This document shows, piece after piece, positions 46,486-56,250 of a stretch of DNA of 64,000 nt; position 1 is the stretch's first letter, and every line of letters begins with the position of its first letter. The stretch comes from Ostreococcus mediterraneus (taxonomy: Eukaryota; Chlorophyta; Mamiellophyceae; Mamiellales; Bathycoccaceae). The position numbers were made by a program, and so were the translations under genes. The notes beneath the pieces were generated by a model. That model saw only the letters and a program-made list of their open reading frames with translations. It was not told the origin of the DNA and ran no database searches. The DNA lies in NCBI GenBank assembly GCA_012295225.1, contig WMKK01000002.1:131167-195166 (forward strand), in the 5' to 3' direction.

Positions 46486-46791
46486 CTTCATAGTATTTAG
46501 CATCGTACCGTTTCATGGCGGTGCGTGTAGGGCCTATTCTCGGCGATGTAAACGCGTTCATTGCTGCGCGCGCCTTGGCGCGTGGCGAATTCAACCTTTT
46601 CAACCGTTACCACGCGAGCTCAAACGCGCCTCGACGTCACATCACGCCACGCGCGCCAGCGATAATTTGCACACGCGCGCAGTGCGTTGTATTGGAGCAC
46701 AATACACGCGTGAGAATCACCACGCGTCGTCGCTCTCGCCGCTGTACCGCGCCTGCAAAGGTTCAAAAAGCTCAAGCAAACGACTGGAATC
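46486..46791. other. Intergenic region, promoter of the DUF948-type gene
   Basis: This 306-base gap holds one ATG-started frame (46515-46805) that overlaps the next gene and looks like noise. It also has a small hairpin TGTATTG-GAGCA-CAATACA (near 46688-46706). I see no RNA gene and no clear promoter motif. Confidence 0.5.
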
Positions 46792-47658
46792 ATGATGACG
46801 CTTAAAACACCCTTGTCTACGCCGACCGCCGCGAAGAGCGCGCACGCGCTTGCGTCTTCGCGCCGACCGCGTGCGTCCACTATCGTTTCGCGCACACACG
46901 CGATGGCTAGAGACGCGGTGACGCCGACGGCTTCGTCTTCGGTGAGGAGGGCCGAGAACGCGCCCGTCGGTCAACTCGCGGCGCGCGACGCTCGAGAACT
47001 CGCGCCAGCGAATCGATACACGTCGACGACAGCGATGGTGAGACATGCGTCTACGCCAGATATGGAGTTCATGACGCCATCGTTCGCGTTTTACGCCCTG
47101 TGTGGGGTTGGGTGTTTATTAGGAAGCGCGTTGAGCGCGGTTTTGCTTTCGTTGATACCGACGTTGCAAAGCGTGCGACGAACGATGGATGAGATTGCGT
47201 ATTTAGCGGCATCGGTGAGAGAAGAAGTGCCTGATACTTTAGCCGCGGTTCGAGTGTCTGGGTTAGAGCTCACGGACTGTATTGAGGAGGTTGGGGAGTT
47301 GACGGCAGATTTGGGCGGCGGCGTGCGAAGCGCCACTCGCGGGATAACGGCTTCGGTGAATACGGCGCAGGCGTTGGGAAAGTACGCGGCAAATGTAACG
47401 CGCAATGCCATTCCAGAAGTGCAGCGACGCGCAAAGCCGATAATTGGATCCGTTCGTAATGAAACTACGCGTGTGTTGGAGGAACGCGCAAACATGGAGG
47501 AATATAGCGGTCCCGTCATCGCAAACGTCGCAAACTCGACAAAAAAGGGTGTTTCAGCCGCGCGCAACGCATTAAAAACGGCGGATGTGGCGAGAAATGT
47601 CGGCCGATTGTACAAAACTATTCGTGCACCTCCTGCGAGACCAAAGGATATCAAGTAA
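46792..47658 (+). CDS. Plastid DUF948-type single-pass membrane protein
   Basis: The 288 residues start with an organelle-type leader (about 80 residues rich in Ala/Arg/Ser/Thr). One long hydrophobic helix at about 97-122 (FAFYALCGVGCLLGSALSAVLLSLIPTL) is followed by an amphipathic helical region, TLQSVRRTMDEIAYLAASVREEVPDTLAAVRVSGLELTDCIEEVGELTADLGGGVRSATRG. That pairing matches plant plastid proteins with a DUF948-like domain and the bacterial DUF948 pattern. Its role is unknown. The helices could form a membrane-anchored oligomer at an envelope or thylakoid surface. It ends 60 bases from the convergent coiled-coil gene. Confidence 0.75.
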   Translation: MMTLKTPLSTPTAAKSAHALASSRRPRASTIVSRTHAMARDAVTPTASSSVRRAENAPVGQLAARDARELAPANRYTSTTAMVRHASTPDMEFMTPSFAFYALCGVGCLLGSALSAVLLSLIPTLQSVRRTMDEIAYLAASVREEVPDTLAAVRVSGLELTDCIEEVGELTADLGGGVRSATRGITASVNTAQALGKYAANVTRNAIPEVQRRAKPIIGSVRNETTRVLEERANMEEYSGPVIANVANSTKKGVSAARNALKTADVARNVGRLYKTIRAPPARPKDIK

Positions 47659-47718
47659 ATTGTAAGACGAAAATTATTTAAGACGATGTGATTAAGTTAC
47701 AAAATTCAACCTCTGTGA

Positions 47719-50700
47719 TTAGTCGACGGTGTTCGCAATAGGTGGCGAGCCGAGCGCTGGTTTAATTGGCCCGAGTGCAGGCAAGAGTTGCTCAATCGAT
47801 GGCAATCCAAGACGAGGGTTGGAGTTGGCGCTGCCCAATGGCGAACGCGTTGAAATGCTCGCGGCGCCGGGTAGCCCTGCTCGATAGCCCGGCATCGACG
47901 ATGATCGGCTCTTTTCCATCATCTTCTGCCTGTGCATGTCGGCCGTCGCAGACTGCTCTCGTTCGAGTAACATCTTTGTGTCGTCAAGACTGGCGCACAC
48001 GTTTTGATACTCGGTGTACAACTGGTCTGTTTCTTGCTTTTGACGGCGCAACGTGTCCTTTAACGTACCGATTTTGTTGTGACTGTGAATGTTCGCTTGT
48101 TCGAGCGTCTGAACGGTTTTTTGGGCTTCTTCGAGCTTGAACTGGATAACGTTCACCTTGTTCTGCTCATCACTCACAGCTTTCTCGAGACGAGACACTT
48201 CACGGGAGAATTCCTCCGTCTTGGCGCGGAAGTCGGTGGACAACTTCTCGTATGCGACGCGCATCGTCGTCAACTCTTCACGCATGCGAAGTTCGCGCGC
48301 TTGAACTTCTTTTGCTGATTCGTTGCTACGCGAGGCGTAGTCGCGAGCGACAGATTCCGCCGCGCGCGCCGATGCCGCTTCGCGTTCAGCTTCAGACATG
48401 TTCTTCAGCAGCTCGCTAAACTTTTCGCCGTCAGCCTCAGCCTTAGTACGAGATCGCTCGATTTCAGCCTTGGCGTACGCAACGTCTTGCTTCCACTTTT
48501 CTTGTTGCAAAGCAGTCACTTGTAACTCTGCTCGAAGAGCAGCCATTTCTTGCTCAACCTTGACGAGCATTTGAGCCTTTTCTTCGAGCTGCGTTGATCG
48601 CGCCTCCAAAGTGCTGTGATCCTTCAACAGCGTCTCGTTCTGGCGACGCAATTCTTGGAGCTCAGTCTTGATGACGTTTTCACGCTCTTTCGCAGACTTT
48701 GCACTCGATATGGCTGTTGCAGCCTGGATTTGCGCGGCGCTAACATCGGCTTCGGCTTGAAACAGGGACTTTTCATGCGCGAGCATTTGCGACTTGGCCT
48801 TTTCTTCTGACTGCTTGGCGAGGTGCACTTCTTCGAGAGCCTTTTCACGCGCAGAGATGGCGTTGGCGAGTTCAGACTTGGTAGATTCGAGCTGTTTGCC
48901 AACGTTTTCATACTTAGCTTTCAACGCAACCATGGAGACGTTTTGTTGCTCCTTGGCAGAGCGCATGGATTCACGCTCATTTTGCACGGCGGCCAATGCG
49001 GCGTTGTTACTCTCCTTGGACTCCGTAAGCGCACACTCGAGAACCTTGCGCTCCTGGTCAAACTTGGCCAAATCGGCAGCGTGACGCGTCTTCAAATCTT
49101 GCAAGTTGCCAGCAGCTTCTTGATACTTGCTTTCGAGCGTCGCCATGGCGACTCGGCTTTCTTCGCGCTGCAAACGAAGAGCGTCAATTTCGTGCAAGAG
49201 CTGATCGCACTTCGCCTTCGCCAAGCCAAGTTCTTCACGTAACTTTCCTTCGCGGTGCTGAAGTTCAGCAGACGAACTCTTGGTCAAATCAGCCTTTTCA
49301 GAGTGGAGCGCACAGAGCTGCTTTTGAGCCTCTTCATACTTGGCGGTCAAAGCCGCCAACGCCGCGCCGCTGGATTCACGCGTGTCACGAAGAGCATTGA
49401 GTTCAACTTCCATAGCCTTGATTTTCGTGTTTTTCCCCGTGATTTGTTTTCCGGCTTCAGCGTCACGCTTGGCGAGGTCATCGCACTTCTTCACGGCTTG
49501 ATCCTTCTCATTACGAGCGGCGGTGAGCGCGTTGACGGCGGCTTCATACTTGGCTTGCAACGCTTCCAATTCCGAAGCGTCCGCTTGAGCTGTGCTGACG
49601 CGATCACTCTGCGCGCGCAAGTTCGCAATTTCAGCCAAAGCTGCGTTATGTTTGGATTGCATGTCAGCCATCGCGGCGGCAGAAGACTTTTGTTCTGCGC
49701 GCGTCGTCTCGAGCGCGGCTTCGAGTTCGGCGACTCGCGCGTCGTCCACCTTCGTCGTGCTCACCACATCAGCGCGTGTTGCGAGTTCAGCGCGCAAGTT
49801 TGTGATTTCACTCAAAGCACCGTTATGCTTGGCCGACAGTGACGCCATAGAAGCGGCGTTCTTTTCCTTTTCAGCATTGAATGCCTCAAGCGCGGCTTCG
49901 AGTTCTGCGATGCGCTCCTCGGCGAGTGAGTCATCCACTTCCGGTCGCGAAGCGAGTTCGGTCTCGAGCTGACCCAATTGGATGGTCAACTTGGCTTTTT
50001 CAGTCATCAAAGTGTCGCGCTGATCGCGCAAGTCGCTCGCGAGCTTGCGCGCGCGCTCGACATCTGCCTTCATCGTCGCGCGCTCGTCGCTTAACATAGA
50101 TTTGAAATTATTCACCTCTTTGCTCATTTCCTCAATCGTCATGTTCTTCTCTTCCAACAAAGCGTCGATTTTGGCTTCAAATGTGACCTCGATTTCACTC
50201 AACTTCTTTTCCGCCGCACGCTGCGCCGTGAGCGCGGCAGTTTGCTTCAAGCGCGCGGCTTCAATGTCCTCCTCCAAATCGCGCGCTTGATTTACGAGCT
50301 TCTTCTTTTGTCGCTCAAGGCGCTCTTCGTTCTCCCGCAAGATTTCAATCTCAAGCACATGTTCACGTTCGCGCGCATTCGCACGTTCCAGCTTAGTGCG
50401 GCTGAGCTCCAATTCCTCCTTCAACGCTTCCACGCGCTCGTGTGCCGCCGCGCCAGACACGCGAGACGTCGACATTAAAATTTGCGTACGCAACGCCTGT
50501 GCGTGATTCAACTTCGCCACCGTCTCTCGCGTCCACTCATTTTCAATCAACGCCTTCACAGATGAGGTAAAGTAAAACCCACCAAACCACATCGAGCTCC
50601 CATCACGCATCTCCAACACCACGCCCGGTTCGCTCACGTACTCCGCCTTGGTCGTAATCGCCTTGATCTCCTTATACGCAATCTTCAACGAAATCGGCGA

Positions 50701-51060
50701 CGACGTCCCACGCTTCGGCTTGGATGGCGAAAACAATATCCCATCACGCATCTTCGGATCGCTGCTCTCGCAGTAAAAGCACAATCGCTTATCGGTCACG
50801 TATAAATCACCCGTCCCGCTCGCCACCGGACCGCCCACGTGCGCGCGATACGTCTCCACCAACGTCTCCGTCGTACTCAACGAAAACTGCGCCCACACCC
50901 CGCCCTTAACCGCGGCGTCACGAATGAGATGTTGTCGAGACTTGTGTCGCTGCGCCCAACCGCGCAAGCGCGCTTGCACCTTGATCACGCAGCGCTTTTG
51001 TGCATCGCTCAGGGACTCGAATCGGTCCTCGAGCGCCATCAACTCTTTCGCCGTCGGCAT
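47719..51060 (-). CDS. IQ-motif, GRAM-domain, long coiled-coil protein
   Basis: The 1113 residues open with an IQ-type calmodulin/myosin-light-chain motif (VIKVQARLRGWAQRHKSR, about 24-42). A GRAM/PH-like domain follows (about 60-180), seen in SGTGDLYVTDKRLCFYCES, SLKIAYKEIKAITTKAEYV and SMWFGGFYFTSSVKAL. From about residue 200 to 1050 the protein is one continuous heptad coiled coil with repeated units such as LEAALE...LRAELATR...LSAKHNGALSEI. The tail is Pro/Ser-rich. The plan suggests a membrane- or cytoskeleton-tethered golgin-like or microtubule-associated scaffold, with GRAM recruiting it to a lipid membrane. The gene has no interruption over 3.3 kb. Confidence 0.78.
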   Translation of the reverse strand: MPTAKELMALEDRFESLSDAQKRCVIKVQARLRGWAQRHKSRQHLIRDAAVKGGVWAQFSLSTTETLVETYRAHVGGPVASGTGDLYVTDKRLCFYCESSDPKMRDGILFSPSKPKRGTSSPISLKIAYKEIKAITTKAEYVSEPGVVLEMRDGSSMWFGGFYFTSSVKALIENEWTRETVAKLNHAQALRTQILMSTSRVSGAAAHERVEALKEELELSRTKLERANAREREHVLEIEILRENEERLERQKKKLVNQARDLEEDIEAARLKQTAALTAQRAAEKKLSEIEVTFEAKIDALLEEKNMTIEEMSKEVNNFKSMLSDERATMKADVERARKLASDLRDQRDTLMTEKAKLTIQLGQLETELASRPEVDDSLAEERIAELEAALEAFNAEKEKNAASMASLSAKHNGALSEITNLRAELATRADVVSTTKVDDARVAELEAALETTRAEQKSSAAAMADMQSKHNAALAEIANLRAQSDRVSTAQADASELEALQAKYEAAVNALTAARNEKDQAVKKCDDLAKRDAEAGKQITGKNTKIKAMEVELNALRDTRESSGAALAALTAKYEEAQKQLCALHSEKADLTKSSSAELQHREGKLREELGLAKAKCDQLLHEIDALRLQREESRVAMATLESKYQEAAGNLQDLKTRHAADLAKFDQERKVLECALTESKESNNAALAAVQNERESMRSAKEQQNVSMVALKAKYENVGKQLESTKSELANAISAREKALEEVHLAKQSEEKAKSQMLAHEKSLFQAEADVSAAQIQAATAISSAKSAKERENVIKTELQELRRQNETLLKDHSTLEARSTQLEEKAQMLVKVEQEMAALRAELQVTALQQEKWKQDVAYAKAEIERSRTKAEADGEKFSELLKNMSEAEREAASARAAESVARDYASRSNESAKEVQARELRMREELTTMRVAYEKLSTDFRAKTEEFSREVSRLEKAVSDEQNKVNVIQFKLEEAQKTVQTLEQANIHSHNKIGTLKDTLRRQKQETDQLYTEYQNVCASLDDTKMLLEREQSATADMHRQKMMEKSRSSSMPGYRAGLPGAASISTRSPLGSANSNPRLGLPSIEQLLPALGPIKPALGSPPIANTVD

Positions 51061-51471
51061 GGCTCGCGATCGCGCGCGGTGCGGAAGGCGACGAGCGAGG
51101 GGAGAAGGATAATTCCACGGTCGTGCGTGCGCGAGGCGACGGCGTGCGTGCGCGGGCGGACGCGGAATGGCGTCGGCAGCGACGACGGCGTGCGCACGCG
51201 ACGTCGCTTTGGTTCCCCCGGGTGAGCTGAGTCCCCCCGTCTTGAGTCATCATTGGTCGGGTACCAGAAAGCGCATCGTCGTCGGCATTCGTCGACGCGC
51301 GGGCGACGGATATGACGACGCGGCGCGCGTAGTGCATCGATCGCGTTGCGTTCGCGCGGTTTTCGCATCGCGCTCGACGCACCGAGTTCGCGGTGACGGG
51401 GCGAACGCGCGTGGACATTTGTTGCGCGCCGCCGCCGGCCGCCAGTCCGCTCGAGCGAAAGACGGTCCGTG
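51061..51471. promoter_or_regulatory. Divergent promoter with TGAGTCA and CCAAT elements
   Basis: The 411 bases separate two divergent starts. They contain TGAGTCA at 51243-51249 immediately followed by ATTGGTCGG at 51252-51260, that is CGACCAAT on the other strand. The same pair of motifs, TGACTCA and CGACCAAT, occurs in the divergent promoter at 56.2 kb. TGASTCA is the bZIP (GCN4/AP-1) core and CCAAT the NF-Y core. No gene is supported. Confidence 0.45.
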
Positions 51472-53346
51472 ATGGAGGGATTACGCGCGTCCGTGCGCGA
51501 TTTGGAACACGCGAGCGATGGGATTAAGGATGCGCTCGTCGCACACGGCGTGACGCGCGTGACGGTGATGCAGGAGGCGTGCATGGAGGCGGCGATTGGG
51601 CGCGGGAAGGATGTGCTCTGCCGGGCGCCGACGGGTAGCGGAAAGACTTTAGCGTACGTCATACCGATTGCGATGGCGATCGAACGCGATGGAGGCGTGC
51701 AGGCGATTGTTATGTTACCTACGCGTGAGCTTGCGAGTCAGGTGATGACGCATGCGGAGAGATATTGCGGGTTGAGCTGGACGGGCGCGTGCGCGTTGTG
51801 CGTGGGCGGCGCCGCGGGGAAACCGCAAGAAGATGCCATACGCGCGGGTGCGTGCGTGGTCATCGGCACCCCCGGGCGCATTCGAGAATTCATTGAACGT
51901 CGGGTGATTTCTTTGCGCGGCGTGAAGATTCAAGTGTTGGATGAAATTGACAGGCTGTTGGACGGCGGGTTTGAGGGCGACGTCGAGGCGGCGATGAAAC
52001 CGCCCGGGTCGTGTCAGACGCTGTGCTTCTCGGCGACGATTTCTGCGGCGTTGTCGCGGTTTCTAGAGAAAAAACTCGTGCCAGGGTACGTCGAGGTGCA
52101 TCACTCCGGTCATGGAGGGTCCAACGTCGGTGGACGTGTGGAACATTTGTCGTACGCCGCCAAGGGTGGGGACGAATCCGTAGGCGTAGCGGTATTGGAG
52201 GCAATTGATGCCTACGCGAGCGAACGCGTTGACGGACGTGTCGGTGGGCAAGCTATCGTATTCACCGAGACTAAATCATCCGCCGAACGCTTGCGGGCGA
52301 CGCTGACGAATATGTTAACAACGGTACGTATCCACGCCTCGCCTCGTTCATTTTTTTTTCCCTCGCGTTGTCGATGACGAAGAAAACTTTAAGGGATTTA
52401 TGAGATCGGAATCCGTTCCATGTTCGTAACCAAAGACTACAATTCTCCGAGACACGGTGTTTGTTTTTTGATTTTTTATGATCGCACGCGTTTGGTTCCA
52501 GAGGATTGAATCCAAATACTTATCTACATTCCCTGAGACGCGACGATGATTATGACGCTTCGACATTATGGAAATGATGGAACCACTTTTCTTGCTTTTT
52601 TTTCTTGCAACACCCGTGACGTTCCGCTCAAAGGTGATGATGATTCACTTTATTTCACATGTTAGACTGTCGAGGTCGAAGGGTGAGGATCCTTCGATCG
52701 ATGTGCACAACAAAGTTACTGAACCATCGAGCGGGATGTTTGGATGTCGCTAACCGTCGAGCGAACCTGACGAGTGTATCGTTATTTTTTCACAACGCAG
52801 GAATTCAATGCAGGGAAACGCATGCGTACGGTGACATCATTACACGGCGATTTACCACAACCTGCACGCGACGCGACGCTCACGCGCTTGCGCGCGGGCG
52901 ACGTCGACGTGCTCGTCGCCACCGACGTCGCGTCCCGTGGCTTGGATCTACCAGGCGTCGAACTCGTGGTGCACGCTGACATGCCAAAGTCGGCAGACAC
53001 GTACTCGCATCGTGCTGGACGCGCAGGGCGTCCTGGGTGCGCCGTGCGCGGCGTGTCGCTGTTGCTCCCGCAACCAGACGCGACGGCGAAAATCACCGAG
53101 CTCGAGCGCGAGGCAAAAATTTCCATTCGTCGACTGACAACCATCGGCGAGCGTCAACGCGTCATTGTCACCGGAGACGTCGGCAATACCACTGAACCGC
53201 GCGACGAGGAGTCCGCGGACACGCGTCGCGATGATTCACTCATCGCTGACCAGTTTGCCATGTTTGCGAGCGACATCGCGAGCATTTCAGGCGCCTCGGC
53301 GACGTCCAAATCAAAGTCTAAATTCAAATCATCCAAACGTCGCTAG
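51472..53346 (+). CDS. DEAD-box RNA helicase (2 exons)
   Basis: The frame starts at a GTG; ATG is at 51472. Exon 1 is 51472-52323, exon 2 52801-53346; the 477-base intron (GTACGT...AG, phase 0) splits helicase domains 1 and 2. The 465-residue protein has the Q motif glutamine, APTGSGKTLAYVIP (I), LPTRELASQV (Ia), TPGRI (Ib), LDEID in place of DEAD (II), SAT (III), VLVATDVASRGLDLPG (V) and HRAGRAGRPG (VI), so it should be an active helicase. The C-terminus is short with a Lys/Ser-rich end. DEID/DEVD variants are typical of some plant organelle helicases (RH50-like), but no strong transit peptide is seen. The target RNA is unknown. Confidence 0.88.
52624..52734 (+). ncRNA. Possible intronic box C/D snoRNA
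   Basis: Inside the helicase intron, a C box GTGATGA (52634-52640) and a D box CTGA (52719-52722) are flanked by complementary CCGCTC (52624-52629) and GAGCGG (52729-52734). An internal hairpin TCGAAGG/CCTTCGA (52676-52682, 52691-52697) lies between them. The stem sits 4-6 bases from the boxes, further than usual, so this is a candidate only. The guide upstream of the D box reads GTGCACAACAAAGTTA. Confidence 0.28.
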
Positions 53347-53505
53347 CGCATTGACGCGACGTGTACAACACGCACATATATATATATTAGCATCACCACG
53401 CGCATTAGGTCGTAGCTCTCGTCACGAGTGGTGTAGTAGTACTTTTACAACGTTGTGAAACGCGATTTCAAACGCTCACAAACACAGCTGTCCTCACACC
53501 ACGCC

Positions 53506-54189
53506 ATGACGACAATAATCGAACGCACCGAACGCTTCGTCCGCACCGCCCTCGCCGACGTCGACGGCTCACACGACTGGTGGCATATTCACCGCGTGCG
53601 CCTCACCGCGCGCGCGTTGGCGCGCGAAGAAGGCGCGGATATCGAGCTCGTGGAGCTTGCAGCGCTTTTACACGATGTCGCGGATTGGAAATATTCTGGC
53701 GCGCCGGGTGCAGGCGCCGACGCCGCGCGCGCGTTTCTCATCGGCGAACACTACGACGAAGCTAAGATTGAAGCGATTTGCGACATCATCGCCAATATGG
53801 GATTCAAAGATTCGCTCAATGCGGATGAAGCGTCGGCGCGGGCGCGGGCGCGCCTGGCGTCCAACGTCGAGTTCCAGTGCGTTCAGGACGCCGATAGATT
53901 GGATGCGATCGGTGCGATTGGTATCGGACGAACGTTTTGCTTTGGTGGCGCAAAGAAAAATCCAATGCACGTGCCAGGGGTCGAGCCGTTGGTGGATATG
54001 ACGATGAAAGAGTATATGGAGAGAAACGCCGAGCGGCCAAACACGACGATTAATCACTTTGCGGAAAAGTTACTCAAGTTGAAGAACCTCATGAATACGG
54101 AAAGCGCAAAAAAGCGTGCTGAAAAGAGACATGAAACGATGGTGTGGTTCTTAGAACGATTCATGCGCGAGTGGGATGGCGAGGAGTGA
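53506..54189 (+). CDS. HD-domain metal-dependent phosphohydrolase
   Basis: The frame starts at a GTG (53455); I choose the ATG at 53506, giving 227 residues. The HD metal-binding set is complete: HDWWHIHRV, LAALLHDVADWKY, and the distal QDADRLDAIGAIGIGRTFCFGG. This is the YedJ-like group of small HD hydrolases, which act on nucleotides or phosphate esters; the substrate is unknown. Residues after 160 are a helical extension (PLVDMTMKEYMERNAERPNTTINHF, KRHETMVWFLERFMREW). No targeting peptide is visible, so it is probably cytosolic. Only 27 bases separate its stop from the convergent ALG9 stop, so the transcripts must overlap. Confidence 0.88.
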   Translation: MTTIIERTERFVRTALADVDGSHDWWHIHRVRLTARALAREEGADIELVELAALLHDVADWKYSGAPGAGADAARAFLIGEHYDEAKIEAICDIIANMGFKDSLNADEASARARARLASNVEFQCVQDADRLDAIGAIGIGRTFCFGGAKKNPMHVPGVEPLVDMTMKEYMERNAERPNTTINHFAEKLLKLKNLMNTESAKKRAEKRHETMVWFLERFMREWDGEE

Positions 54190-54216
54190 TTGTTTAAACT
54201 AATAGTTACACGGAGG

Positions 54217-56163
54217 CTAGAGTGTAGCGTCTTGGTCCGTCTTTGTGAACGTATCCCGCGGGTAGGCCAAGACTTTTAATGTATAATCAACGTATTTGTT
54301 GTGCTTTTCAGAATAGCCAGGGATGTAGAACACGCGCGATAGCATCGGACTCAATCGCGCGTGTATAAACTTTTCGCTTCGCACGTCGATCCACTCCCCG
54401 CCCATGGCTTTGGCGCGCGCGTTTCCTCGCTCAAACGCCGCTTCGACGAGGTACACGCACTCCTCTGGATGGACGAAAAAGTTTTCATGCTGTTCGTTGT
54501 TATCGTTTAATCCAACCGGTGTGTACGCCGTACCTCCACGCGCGGTGTCAAACTGCAACGGTAAAGGAACCACTTGCTTCGTCTTGAGAAAACGCAAGCG
54601 ATAGTGCGTCGTTGGGAAATGAAACGAGCTCGGAAATCTGTACCACTCATCGCCGACGCACACATTAATCGTCATATCGTCCCCTTTTTCCATGTACTCG
54701 TTCGCGAGATACCACGGCCACGCCACGGTGTCGGGCGTCGCGCTCGGTACGGGTAAAGCGTTGTAGATGGTTGCCGGCGCGCTATAGTATTTCAGTGTCG
54801 CCGCCGTGCGAAACACGCTCAACGCAACCATCACGAATAACCCAAGCACAACGCCGAGCACGACGCCGAACGTGGGCACGCGCGACTTAAACGCGTGCCT
54901 CGTGATACGGAGCGCGCCTTCGGCGAATGCCGCTGTGGCAATCGCCGCGCTCAAGCACACGAATGGATAAATCATGTACAAGAAGCGCTCCTCCTTGTGC
55001 GGAATTGCGGTGAAAAACGCGACGACGAGCGGAAACGGCGTGCACACAAAGAGCAGCGTGCGCCATGTGTTACGATACTTCTCCATCACCGTCGTGAGTT
55101 TGATATTTTTAGGGGCTTTCCCAGACCGCGCGAGCGACCGTAAGACGAACGCCTTGGTGGCCACAGCCACGGCTACGGCGAAGGGCGCCGAGCACGCCAA
55201 CGCGAATGCGAGCTGAAAGTTCAACGCTAAATTCTTCACGTAATACTCCGCACCCTCGACGCCGTACAACTCGCTCTTACCCCCACTGGCGAGGTTATAG
55301 CGCACCAAATTCACCACCGAACTCACGATTCGAAAAGATCCAGGCATGGAATACATGTACGAGTCGCACGCCACCGAGACGCTCATGGCGAGCGTCGCGC
55401 ACGCCGCGACGCACTTCACCGTCGCCACGACCCCTATGCCATAGATCGAATACAGCCCAAACGGCACCATGGCGACGCCACTAAACGGCCATCCAAACAC
55501 AACCGCGATGACGCACGCGACACACGCCACCCGATGCTTCCCGCGCAACGTCGCCGCGCACGCCTTGGTCGCGCACGCCATCGCAAACGAACTCGGCAAC
55601 AACGCGCTCGCCGCCATCGCGCTCCCCGACGCGCTCGCAAGCACCACCATCAACACCGTCCCAGTCAATTTATGCGTGTCGTACACCGCAACGCATAAAT
55701 CCGCCTCTAAAACCGCGTGTATCGTCGCTAAACTCACCCGCGTCGTCGTAAACGCCACGCGTCCAACCGACCACTTCACCCCAAGTCCCCACGCCAGCGC
55801 CCGCCCCACGCCCGCGCCCGCGCGCACCAACCCCGCGTGCGCCAACGCGTACGCATACGACCGCAACGCATACGCCGCGCCGTGCTCCCACGTCTGCAAT
55901 CCGACGCCGCGCCATAGATAGTGCAACGGCTCCCAGTAGTTGTACGCCTCGTCGCAATCGAGCACGACGACGTTATGCGCCGCCACGAGCGCGCGCGCGA
56001 TGACGAGCACGGCGAGGGCGCGGCGATGGAATGTGTGATGTCGCCGCATCGCGCGCGCCGGCATCGCGCGCGCGCTCGGCGCCGGCGCTGGGCACTGACG
56101 ACGACGACGGGCGATGGGGCCACGGGGCGCGCTGACCCACTCGTGGTTATTTTGACCAGTCAT
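54217..56163 (-). CDS. ALG9: ALG9 alpha-1,2-mannosyltransferase (GT22)
   Basis: The 648-residue membrane protein carries the GT22 signature near its N-terminus: VVLDCDEAYNYWEPLHYLWRGVGLQTWEHGAAYALRSYAYA, with the essential acidic DCDE loop. About nine to ten membrane helices follow, then PHKEERFLYMIYPFVCL (the HKEERFL motif of this family) and a lumenal tail with FPSSFHFPTTHYRLRFLK and PVGLNDNNEQ. ALG9 adds two alpha-1,2 mannoses to the lipid-linked oligosaccharide on the ER lumenal side during N-glycan assembly. The ATG at 56163 precedes a basic stretch; Met at 56064 or 56049 may be the true start. The promoter is shared with the CUE-domain gene. Confidence 0.9.
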   Translation of the reverse strand: MTGQNNHEWVSAPRGPIARRRRQCPAPAPSARAMPARAMRRHHTFHRRALAVLVIARALVAAHNVVVLDCDEAYNYWEPLHYLWRGVGLQTWEHGAAYALRSYAYALAHAGLVRAGAGVGRALAWGLGVKWSVGRVAFTTTRVSLATIHAVLEADLCVAVYDTHKLTGTVLMVVLASASGSAMAASALLPSSFAMACATKACAATLRGKHRVACVACVIAVVFGWPFSGVAMVPFGLYSIYGIGVVATVKCVAACATLAMSVSVACDSYMYSMPGSFRIVSSVVNLVRYNLASGGKSELYGVEGAEYYVKNLALNFQLAFALACSAPFAVAVAVATKAFVLRSLARSGKAPKNIKLTTVMEKYRNTWRTLLFVCTPFPLVVAFFTAIPHKEERFLYMIYPFVCLSAAIATAAFAEGALRITRHAFKSRVPTFGVVLGVVLGLFVMVALSVFRTAATLKYYSAPATIYNALPVPSATPDTVAWPWYLANEYMEKGDDMTINVCVGDEWYRFPSSFHFPTTHYRLRFLKTKQVVPLPLQFDTARGGTAYTPVGLNDNNEQHENFFVHPEECVYLVEAAFERGNARAKAMGGEWIDVRSEKFIHARLSPMLSRVFYIPGYSEKHNKYVDYTLKVLAYPRDTFTKTDQDATL

Positions 56164-56250
56164 GACTCATCAGCTCCAAACGATCGCCTTTTACCCCTGT
56201 TTCGTGACTCTACAATCGACCAATCACGACATTCGACGAATCATGACTCA
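56160..56250. promoter_or_regulatory. Divergent promoter with duplicated TCATGACTCA and the shared 17-base CCAAT element
   Basis: TCATGACTCA occurs at 56160-56169, overlapping the ALG9 start codon, and again at 56241-56250. Between them lies AATCGACCAATCACGAC (56214-56230), identical to the element at 36235-36251 on the other strand. TGACTCA is a bZIP core and CCAAT an NF-Y core. Confidence 0.5.

Noticed and set aside
46515-46805. 96-codon frame with ATG upstream of the DUF948-type gene
   Set aside because: It overlaps the next coding start, has no domain, and its composition is that of random GC-rich DNA.
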